This document shows, in pieces, positions 11,618 to 17,597 of a stretch of 17,597 nt of DNA (position 1 is the first letter of the stretch; every line of letters begins with the position of its first letter). The DNA is from DATJFQ01 sp035495555 (GTDB lineage Bacteria; Acidobacteriota; Vicinamibacteria; Vicinamibacterales; 2-12-FULL-66-21): the NCBI GenBank assembly GCA_035495555.1, contig DATJFQ010000008.1, positions 1-17,597 on the forward strand, read 5' to 3'. The translations under genes and the position numbers were made by a program. Below the pieces are notes generated by a model. The model was given only the letters and a program-made list of their open reading frames with translations, ran no database searches and was not told the origin of the DNA.

Positions 11618-14470
11618 CTATTCGGCCCGGAGCGCAATCGCAGGATCCACCCTCGACGCGCGCCGGGCCGGCAGATAGGCGGCGAGGGCCGACACCGCGA
11701 CGAGGACCCCGGTTGCAATCACGATCGTGGAGGCGTCCGTCGCGCTGAGGCCGAAGACGAGTGTCGCGACGAACCGCGCCGCGAGCAGCGCCACGGCTAC
11801 GCCGGCGACCACCCCGATCGCGACCAGCCGCAGCGACTCGGTCATCACCATTCGCATCACGCGTATGCGCGGCGCACCGAGCGCCATGCGAATGCCCATT
11901 TCCGCCGTCCGCCGCGCGACGTTGTACGACATCAGGCCAAAGAGGCCGACGGACGCGAGCAGGAGCGCGATGCCACCGAACAGGGCGTAGGCCTGGGCGA
12001 AGAGTCTCTCCTGACTGAACCGCCGCTCGATCGCCTGCGTCTGCGTCGTAATCGTCACAATCGGCAGATTCGGTGCGACGTCGTGGATCGTCTGCCGCAC
12101 GGCCGGCGCCACCGTTGACGCCACCCCCGCCGTTCGAAGCAGCAGAAAGGCACTGGCCCGCGGATTCTGCATGAAGCTGTCGTACATGGTCGGCGGTGCC
12201 GGATCCCGAACATTCTCATACTTCGCGTCGCCGACGACGCCCACCACCTCGATGTACTCATTGCCGCCAGGGCTGGTCGTGAAGCGTTTACCGATCGGGT
12301 TCTGATTCGGGAAGAAGGTGCGGGCGGCCGTCTCGTTGATGATCGTGACGCGCGACGACGATCCGGTGTCGTGGTCCGTCAGATCACGTCCCATGACGAC
12401 GGGCAGGCCGAGCAGCCGGAAGTAGCCGGGCCAGATGATGAGCCGGTCGATGCTGTGCGTTCGATCGCGCTCGTTTCCCGGCGTGTCGACGTCGCTCGCG
12501 CGCCCGCCAGTGGCGTCTCCTTCGACGTAAATGCCCGTGGAGCTGATGCTGCCCGAGAGCAGCGCCGGCTGTGACAGGGCTGCCGCGCGCACGCCGGGAA
12601 GGGCTCCGAATCTGTCGATCAGCGTCCTGAACAGCTCAATGGAGTGAGCCGAATCGTAGCCGCTCGTCGCCGGAGTCAGTCGGACGAGCAGGATATTGTG
12701 GGGATCGAATCCGACGTCCACACGGCGCAGGTTCGTCAACGTCCGCACGAAGAGGCCGGCGCCCACGAGCAGCACGAGCGAGAGCGCGACCTGCACGACG
12801 AGCAGCGAACGTGCCAGCACGCTGCGGCGGCCCGCCACGGATCGCCCGGTTTCTTTCAACTCGGCGTTGACGTTGACGCTCGTCGCTCTCAACGCGGGCG
12901 CGACGCCAAACAGCAGGCTCGTCATCACGGCCGCGACGATTGCGAAGAGCAGGACCTTGCCGCGAAAGACGTCCACCCCCGATGCGGGCGGCGGCAGCAG
13001 TTGGATCCCGAACAGCGCGACGACCACGCCCAGCGCGGCGCCGGCAAGGGCGAGCAGCAGCGCCTCCGTGAGGAGCTGGCGCACGAGGCGCGATCGGGTC
13101 GCGCCAAGCGACAGGCGGACGGAGATCTCCCGTCGGCGGCTTACCGCGCGCGACAGCATCAGATTCGCCACGTTCGCGCAGACGATCAGCAGCACGACGA
13201 ACACGACCGCACTCAGGATCGCGGCCGACATCCGCGCGTCCTCGTCTGTGTCGTAGAACCCGCGGCGCCCGGAGTCGACGATCAGTTGAGGAACCTGCGT
13301 TCGATTCTGGAATGTCGGCGAGTTCCGCCGCGCCTCAGGCAGCTCCTTCAGAAAGCGGTCGAAGTTCGCGCGCGCCGTGCGCCTGAACGGGCCCTCGAGC
13401 GCCGCCTGCAGTTGAGCGGCGGTCGCGTTCGGGTGCAGGCGCCCCATGACCTGCAGCCACCAGGCCGTGGGGGCGGTCAGCAGCGACGGGTCGTTTCGCC
13501 CCGCGCTCGCGTGCAACTGGAGATCGAGCGACAGCGGGAAGTAGATGTCGGGAATCGAGTCTGTGAGCGCATGTTGGACTCCGGTGAAGTTTGCCGGCAA
13601 CACGCCGATGATGGTGACGGGAACACCGTTGGCCTTGATCACTGTGCCCAGCGCCGACGGACTTTCGCCGAATCGCGACCGCCAGTACTGCGAGCTGACG
13701 ACCGCCACCGGCGGAGACGCCGGCGTGTCGTCTTCCGGCGTGAAGACGCGCCCCAGGTGTGCACTGACCCCGAGCACCGAGAAATAGTTGCCCGTTGCCG
13801 CGCTCTGACCGGCGAGTTCGGCCTGCCCGTCGATGACGACGTTGATCTGACCGTCGGGAAACAGGGCGAAAAGATCCGCGTAGGGAGCCGCGTCGGCCGC
13901 GAGCTGCTGGTAGACCGGGTACGACATCGAACCGCGCACGCGCTGGCCGCCAGGGGTCGAACGAATGGAGCCGAACTCATCCTGTTCCGTGACCAGATCA
14001 TTGCGCCCTGTCCAATGGAACCGGACGAGCGATGCGGGGTCCTTCACCGGCACGGATGCAAACAGCAGCGCGTCGGTCGCGCTGAAGAGTGCGGTGTTCG
14101 CGCCGATGCCGAGCGCGAGCAGCAGGATGACGACGACCGTCCACCCCCGTCCGCGGACGAGCAGCCGCGCGGCATAGCGCACGTCTTGCGCGATGTCGCG
14201 GAACCAGCGGCCGCGGGGAGCGCCGGGCACGATCGGCGGCGGAACGGCCGCCTGCCGCAGCGGCTGCATCTCGCGTGCGAGCACGCCTTGCTCGTCGATC
14301 TCGTCCAGCGCGCGGCGCACGGCGTCGTCGTGCGCGACACCGCTCGTTCGCAGCTCGCGATAGACGTCGTCCAGGTGCTGGGACAGTTCGTCGACGATCT
14401 CGCGCTCGCGGGCAGGCGAGAGCCGGAGCGCGGCGAGCCGGGTCGTGAGCGCGGGCGTCCAGTCAGGCAT
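11618..14470 (-). CDS. ADOP-family duplicated MacB/FtsX-like permease (with prefix domain)
   Basis: The largest ADOP here, 950 residues. Residues 1-85 are the soluble prefix, with LSPAREREIVDELSQHLDDV (about 17-36) and DDAVRRALDEIDE. TM1 is at about 109-131 (LALGIGANTALF). The first MacB_PCD domain has GNYFSVLGVSAHLGRVFTPE (about 227-246). The FtsX core has LLIVCANVANLMLSRAV and REISVRLSLGA (about 448-458). The second half begins near 553 (VVQVALSLVLLVGAGLFVR), and its C-terminal FtsX core has AEMGIRMALGA (about 856-866), ending in RRASRVDPAIALRAE. No ATP-binding motif is present. The ATG at 14470 overlaps the end of the PadR gene: its first eight bases ATGCCTGA contain the PadR stop codon. 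This overlap indicates translational coupling. The substrate is unknown. Confidence 0.94.
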   Translation of the reverse strand: MPDWTPALTTRLAALRLSPAREREIVDELSQHLDDVYRELRTSGVAHDDAVRRALDEIDEQGVLAREMQPLRQAAVPPPIVPGAPRGRWFRDIAQDVRYAARLLVRGRGWTVVVILLLALGIGANTALFSATDALLFASVPVKDPASLVRFHWTGRNDLVTEQDEFGSIRSTPGGQRVRGSMSYPVYQQLAADAAPYADLFALFPDGQINVVIDGQAELAGQSAATGNYFSVLGVSAHLGRVFTPEDDTPASPPVAVVSSQYWRSRFGESPSALGTVIKANGVPVTIIGVLPANFTGVQHALTDSIPDIYFPLSLDLQLHASAGRNDPSLLTAPTAWWLQVMGRLHPNATAAQLQAALEGPFRRTARANFDRFLKELPEARRNSPTFQNRTQVPQLIVDSGRRGFYDTDEDARMSAAILSAVVFVVLLIVCANVANLMLSRAVSRRREISVRLSLGATRSRLVRQLLTEALLLALAGAALGVVVALFGIQLLPPPASGVDVFRGKVLLFAIVAAVMTSLLFGVAPALRATSVNVNAELKETGRSVAGRRSVLARSLLVVQVALSLVLLVGAGLFVRTLTNLRRVDVGFDPHNILLVRLTPATSGYDSAHSIELFRTLIDRFGALPGVRAAALSQPALLSGSISSTGIYVEGDATGGRASDVDTPGNERDRTHSIDRLIIWPGYFRLLGLPVVMGRDLTDHDTGSSSRVTIINETAARTFFPNQNPIGKRFTTSPGGNEYIEVVGVVGDAKYENVRDPAPPTMYDSFMQNPRASAFLLLRTAGVASTVAPAVRQTIHDVAPNLPIVTITTQTQAIERRFSQERLFAQAYALFGGIALLLASVGLFGLMSYNVARRTAEMGIRMALGAPRIRVMRMVMTESLRLVAIGVVAGVAVALLAARFVATLVFGLSATDASTIVIATGVLVAVSALAAYLPARRASRVDPAIALRAE

Positions 14471-14813
14471 TTTCAGGCTCCGTGATCCGGGCGATGGCTT
14501 CGACGAACTCGCGCCAGTGGCTGCGCTGCGCGGCCAGCATCCGGCGGCCGTCGGCGGTCAGCCGGTAAAAGCGGCGGCGGCGTTCGCCGGGCTTTTCGAT
14601 CCAGCGGCCGGCGATCCAGCCGCGCTCTTCGAGGCGGTAGAGGAGGGGATAGAGGGACGCCACCTTGAACTTGAGGCAGCCGCCGGAGCGCTGCTCGATC
14701 AGCTTGCTGATTTCGTAGCCGTGGCGCGCGCGGCCCTCGAGGAGAGAGAGGATGAGGAGCTCGGCGCTGCCCTTCTTCAGCTCGCGGTCCAGCATGCGCG
14801 GAATAGGCTTCAT
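14463..14813 (-). CDS. PadR-family transcriptional regulator (second copy)
   Basis: A 116-residue winged-helix regulator and likely autorepressor of the second PadR-ADOP operon. LDRELKKGSAELLILSLLEG (about 8-27) and RHGYEISKLIEQRSGG (about 30-45) form the DNA-binding part. FKVASLYPLLYRLEERGWIA (about 49-68) is the wing, followed by a basic segment (GERRRRFYRLTADGRRML) and a C-terminal helix. It differs clearly from the first PadR, so the two are unlikely to bind the same site. The frame also has an ATG at 14828, but the promoter's -10 box (14820-14825) lies inside that extension, so I choose the ATG at 14813. It sits exactly where transcription should begin, implying a leaderless mRNA. Its stop codon overlaps the ADOP start by eight bases. 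Confidence 0.92.
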   Translation of the reverse strand: MKPIPRMLDRELKKGSAELLILSLLEGRARHGYEISKLIEQRSGGCLKFKVASLYPLLYRLEERGWIAGRWIEKPGERRRRFYRLTADGRRMLAAQRSHWREFVEAIARITEPENA

Positions 14814-14819
14814 AGCGAC

Positions 14820-14848
14820 ATATTGCATAAGCGCAGCGCGGGAGTCAA
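14820..14848 (-). promoter_or_regulatory. Promoter of the second PadR-ADOP operon, leaderless
   Basis: TTGACT (14843-14848) and CAATAT (14820-14825) on the minus strand, separated by exactly 17 bases. The -35 is strong and the -10 weak. Only six bases separate the -10 box from the ATG at 14813, so the transcript would start at or next to the start codon. The direct repeat TATG-CAA-TATG overlaps the -10 box and could be part of the repressor site. Confidence 0.5.
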
Positions 14849-14859
14849 GCGCGCCGCGC

Positions 14860-14907
14860 GGTGCTTGGTGCTTCGTGCGCGGTGCTCAGTGCGGGTGCTC
14901 GGTGCTC
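14860..14907. repeat. Degenerate heptamer array GGTGCT(T/C)
   Basis: On the plus strand the units read GGTGCTT, GGTGCTT, CGTGCGC, GGTGCTC, AGTGCGG, GTGCTC (six bases), GGTGCTC. The seven-base step is kept except once. The array lies between the PadR promoter and the next heptamer array, separated from the latter by only three bases (TTC), and contains no credible gene. Confidence 0.7.
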
Positions 14908-14910
14908 TTC

Positions 14911-15043
14911 GCGCCTCCCGCCTCCCGCCTCCCGCCTCGCGTCTCGCGCCTCGCTCCTCGCGCCTCCCGCCTCGCGCCTCCCGCCTCGCGCCTCCCGCCT
15001 CGCGCCTCCCGCCTCGCGCCTCGCGCCTCGCGCCTCGAGCCTC
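14911..15043. repeat. Nineteen tandem heptamers (G/C)CGCCTC
   Basis: From 14911 to 15043 there are 19 units of exactly seven bases with consensus SCGCCTC on the plus strand. Only three units vary elsewhere (GCGTCTC, GCTCCTC, GAGCCTC). The first base follows the order G C C C G G G G C G C G C G C G G G G, so the middle part has a 14-base period. A degenerate 20th unit (GCGCTAC) contains the stop codon of the methyltransferase gene. Apparent reading frames through it only translate the repeat and are not genes. Confidence 0.97.
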
Positions 15044-15046
15044 GCG

Positions 15047-15778
15047 CTACTGGGGCTTTGTCGCCGTCACGAGGCTTGTGGCCGCGAACGGATTGCCGTA
15101 CCAGAAGCGCCACCCGAGGCCGCGGCGTTGCACGTGGCGGGCGCCGAGCGTTCCGAGCGTGCGCGCGTACAATCGCGTCGCGCGGATGTCGGCGATCACC
15201 AGCCGTCCGCCAGGTTTCAGCACGCGCCAGGCTTCGGCGATTGCTATCGTCCGATTGGCTGTCCCGTGGATGTTGTGAATCGCGAGACTGGAGACAACCA
15301 GATCGAAGGTTGCGTCGGCATACGGGAGCGCCCGCATATCGCCGGTCTCGATCGCGATGCGATCGCCGACGCCTTCAGCCGCCGCGTTGGCCAGCGTGAC
15401 CTCGCGCGCGTTGCCGGACTGGTCCTGGGTACTCCAGAGATCGATGCCGATGATCCGCCCGGTCTGAAGGCGCCGCGCCACCGCCGTCAGCACGGCGCCG
15501 CGGCCGCACCCGACATCGAGGACGCGTTCGTCTCCCCGCAGATGCAGCTGATCGAGAATCTCTTCCCAGACCGCAAACTTTCCGCGCCGCGTCGTGTACC
15601 AGAAACTGAAGGCGTTTGCCAGGAAGAACACCGCGTAGGTGACGAGCGGGCGGAGCGGACGTCCGGCGTGCCCGGCCGCCCACAAGACCAGGGAGGCGAT
15701 CGCGCATCCGCTCCCGATGACGGCAAACGCCGCGAGCACGAGCGGAGCGTCATAGCCATAATCGCCGCGTCGCTGCAT
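15047..15778 (-). CDS. Membrane-anchored class I SAM-dependent methyltransferase
   Basis: A 243-residue protein. After a short polar N-terminus (MQRRGDYGYDAP) come two predicted membrane segments, about 14-34 and 44-62, joined by a short loop. The catalytic domain then has motif I VLDVGCGRGAVL (about 86-97), the acidic motif II GIDLW (about 111-115), IETGDMRALPYADATFDLVV (about 143-162) as motifs III/IV, and LKPGGRLVIADI (about 187-198). It transfers a methyl group from S-adenosylmethionine, probably on the cytoplasmic face; the acceptor is unknown. Fusion of two N-terminal helices to a Methyltransf_11-type domain points to a membrane-bound or hydrophobic substrate. The start at 15778 is preferred over an in-frame ATG at 15823, but no strong Shine-Dalgarno decides it. 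Its stop codon lies in the edge of the heptamer array. Confidence 0.88.
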   Translation of the reverse strand: MQRRGDYGYDAPLVLAAFAVIGSGCAIASLVLWAAGHAGRPLRPLVTYAVFFLANAFSFWYTTRRGKFAVWEEILDQLHLRGDERVLDVGCGRGAVLTAVARRLQTGRIIGIDLWSTQDQSGNAREVTLANAAAEGVGDRIAIETGDMRALPYADATFDLVVSSLAIHNIHGTANRTIAIAEAWRVLKPGGRLVIADIRATRLYARTLGTLGARHVQRRGLGWRFWYGNPFAATSLVTATKPQ

Positions 15779-15866
15779 GAGACCGGTGAGTATATGTCTG
15801 ACGACAAACGCGCGACGTCGCATTCCGTCGCGAAGAAAGCGCGGGTAATATGGACGCGTTGAAGAC

Positions 15867-17564
15867 ATGATGACCGTGACAATCCGCGCGCGGATCGCCG
15901 CCGCCGTGATGGCCGCGTCTGTCGCTGTCGCGTGTGAACGAGGTGAGCCGGTGAAGACTGCACCCGCCATGACGCTGGCGCTCGTCGACGGCCATATCTG
16001 GACCGGCGATCCCTCGCGTCCAGAGGCGGAAGCCGTCGCAATCGCCGGCGATCGCATTGCGGCCGTCGGGACGACGGACGACATCCGGAAAGTGGCAGGA
16101 GCCGCGGAGACCATCGATCTCCACGGCCAGTTCGTCACCCCCGGGTTCGTCGATTCGCACGTGCATTTCCTGGAAGGCGGTTTCCGGCTGACGTCGGTGC
16201 ACCTGCGCGATGCGAAAACGCGCGAGGAGTTCGTATCCCGCATTCAGCAGTTCGCCGCGACGGCGCCGAAAGGGACTTGGATTACCGGCGGGGATTGGGA
16301 TCACACACTCTGGGGCGGCGATTTGCCGCGGCGCGACTGGATCGACGCGGTCACACCCGATCACCCCGTCTGGGTGAATCGGCTCGACGGACACATGGCG
16401 CTCGCAAACACCGCCGCGCTGCGCGCCGCCGGCGTCGGCGACAGCAGTGCCGATGTGGCGGGCGGAGAAGTCGAGCGCGACGCAAACGGTCATGTGACAG
16501 GGCTCTTGAAAGACAACGCCATGGACCTCGTCACCGCGAGGATGCCGGCGCCGTCGGCCGAGCAGAACGACCGCGCGCTCGATGCCGCGATGAAGTACGT
16601 CGCCGAACAGGGGGTGACCGCGGTTCACCACATGGGAACGTGGGACGACCTCGACGTCTTCGAACGGGCGTGGCGCGCCGGCCGGCTGACGACGAGAATT
16701 CAGGCCGCGGTGCCGTTGGCCACGTGGGAGCGCCTCGCACAAACCGTCGCATCCAGACGATTCGGCGCCGATGGCCACGGCGATTTATGGCTCCGCGTCG
16801 GTGTGTTGAAGGGCTTCGTCGACGGATCGCTCGGATCGCACACGGCCGCCTTCGTCGAGCCCTTCACGGATGCGTCCCACGATCGCGGGCTGTTCGTCAC
16901 GCCCCCGGATGATCTCTACAAATGGATCTCCGGCGCCGATCGCGCTGGACTGTACGTCGCCGTTCACGCAATCGGTGACCGCGCGGTCGGCGCGATCCTC
17001 GACATCTTCGAACGCGTCGAGCGCGAAGACGGCCCCCGCGATCGCCGCTTCCGCATCGAACACGCGCAGCACCTGCGGCCCGCAGACATCCCTCGGTTTC
17101 AACACCTGAACGTCATCGCCAGCATGCAGCCCTATCACGCCATCGATGACGGCCGCTGGGCCGAACGCATCATCGGTCCGGTGCGCATCCGGACGACGTA
17201 CGCGTTTCGCTCGCTGCTGGATGCAGGCGCGCGGCTCGCGTTCGGCAGCGACTGGTACGTTGCGCCGCCGACGCCGCTCGAAGGCATCTACGCCGCCGTC
17301 ACCCGCCGCACGCTCGACGACAAGCATCCCGGTGGATGGGTGCCCGGCGAGAAAATCACCGTCGACGCGGCGCTGCGCGCCTACACGTCAGGGGGCGCGT
17401 ATGCGTCCTTCCGTGAACACGATGCCGGCACGATTGCGCCAGGCATGCTCGCGGACCTGACCGTCATCGATCGCGACCTCCGCGCGATCGCTCCCGAGCA
17501 GATTCGTGACGCGCACATCGTCCGTACCATCGTCGGCGGCAACACGGTCTTCGCGCGCCGCTGA
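15867..17564 (+). CDS. Exported amidohydrolase, YtcJ-like (Amidohydro_3)
   Basis: A 565-residue metal-dependent hydrolase of the amidohydrolase superfamily, YtcJ/Amidohydro_3 branch. An N-terminal export signal ends in SVAVAC, so Cys23 could be a lipidated cysteine. The small beta-domain (LVDGHIWTGDP, AIAGDRIAAVG) is followed by the metal motif TPGFVDSHVHFLEGG, with His98 and His100. Other family motifs are LKGFVDGSLGSHTAAF, VAVHAIGDRAVGAILD, RIEHAQHL and FGSDWYVAPPTPLEGIYAAV, which supplies the late Asp. The C-terminus (GMLADLTVIDRDL) closes the composite beta-domain. Most relatives have no known substrate and are annotated from fold only. Two consecutive ATG codons (15867, 15870) can start the gene; only GAAG precedes them. 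It is divergent from the methyltransferase gene, with an 88-base shared upstream region. Confidence 0.93.
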   Translation: MMTVTIRARIAAAVMAASVAVACERGEPVKTAPAMTLALVDGHIWTGDPSRPEAEAVAIAGDRIAAVGTTDDIRKVAGAAETIDLHGQFVTPGFVDSHVHFLEGGFRLTSVHLRDAKTREEFVSRIQQFAATAPKGTWITGGDWDHTLWGGDLPRRDWIDAVTPDHPVWVNRLDGHMALANTAALRAAGVGDSSADVAGGEVERDANGHVTGLLKDNAMDLVTARMPAPSAEQNDRALDAAMKYVAEQGVTAVHHMGTWDDLDVFERAWRAGRLTTRIQAAVPLATWERLAQTVASRRFGADGHGDLWLRVGVLKGFVDGSLGSHTAAFVEPFTDASHDRGLFVTPPDDLYKWISGADRAGLYVAVHAIGDRAVGAILDIFERVEREDGPRDRRFRIEHAQHLRPADIPRFQHLNVIASMQPYHAIDDGRWAERIIGPVRIRTTYAFRSLLDAGARLAFGSDWYVAPPTPLEGIYAAVTRRTLDDKHPGGWVPGEKITVDAALRAYTSGGAYASFREHDAGTIAPGMLADLTVIDRDLRAIAPEQIRDAHIVRTIVGGNTVFARR

Positions 17565-17597
17565 TCATCGCGGGCGCTGATCACTATTCCATGAAGC

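Noticed and set aside
14911..15043. CRISPR array
   Set aside because: The units are seven bases without spacers, and no cas genes are nearby.
14861..15400. Open frames through the heptamer array giving SRLAPRASRLPP-type proteins
   Set aside because: They only translate the tandem repeat; period seven gives three rotating frames, and the parts beyond it are antisense to the methyltransferase.
15779..16243. Long N-terminal extension of the methyltransferase frame
   Set aside because: It lies antisense to the amidohydrolase gene and across the divergent promoter region, with no recognisable domain.

Overview
This window is high-GC chromosomal DNA that most resembles an Acidobacteriota genome, probably of the Vicinamibacteria type. 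The main reason is three very large MacB/FtsX-type permeases with the architecture of the 'acidobacterial duplicated orphan permease' (ADOP) family. Two of them are preceded by a small PadR-type repressor gene, an arrangement typical of that phylum. The taxon is inferred from gene content; no rRNA or tRNA gene is present.

Layout, left to right. (a) 1-814: the 5' end of a thiolase gene, preceded in the same minus-strand operon by a DUF721/DciA-like gene. A divergent plus-strand fragment resembles the C-terminal part of a DUF4412-type secreted protein and is probably a gene remnant. (b) 815-3797: two minus-strand genes for exported proteins, a small secreted protein of unknown function and a penicillin-acylase-family Ntn-hydrolase. 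(c) 3880-5169: a MacA/HlyD-type periplasmic adaptor, divergent from the acylase and directly convergent with the first ADOP. (d) 5170-8163: a PadR-ADOP operon on the minus strand. (e) 8342-11566: a second ADOP, without a PadR of its own, and a DUF892 ferritin-like gene, both on the plus strand. (f) 11618-14813: a second PadR-ADOP operon on the minus strand. (g) 14814-15046: a non-coding gap filled by heptamer tandem repeats. (h) 15047-17564: a divergent pair, a membrane-anchored SAM-dependent methyltransferase (minus) and an exported YtcJ-type amidohydrolase (plus).

How the genes may work together. The PadR proteins probably repress their own operons, so each ADOP would be made in response to a small molecule. 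An envelope theme runs through the window: permeases, adaptor, exported acylase, amidohydrolase and secreted protein. No ABC ATPase gene lies in the window, so the 'orphan' status of the permeases holds here even though a MacA-like adaptor is adjacent.

The most unusual feature is non-coding. Four of the five complete minus-strand transcription units end at or within a few bases of a heptamer-periodic repeat, a strong palindrome, or both. Two of these share the arm ACTCCCA/TGGGAGT. The fifth (the ADOP ending at 5170) has no room, because its stop codon abuts that of the convergent adaptor gene in the palindrome TGATCA. I found no CRISPR array, insertion sequence, RNA gene or phage gene.
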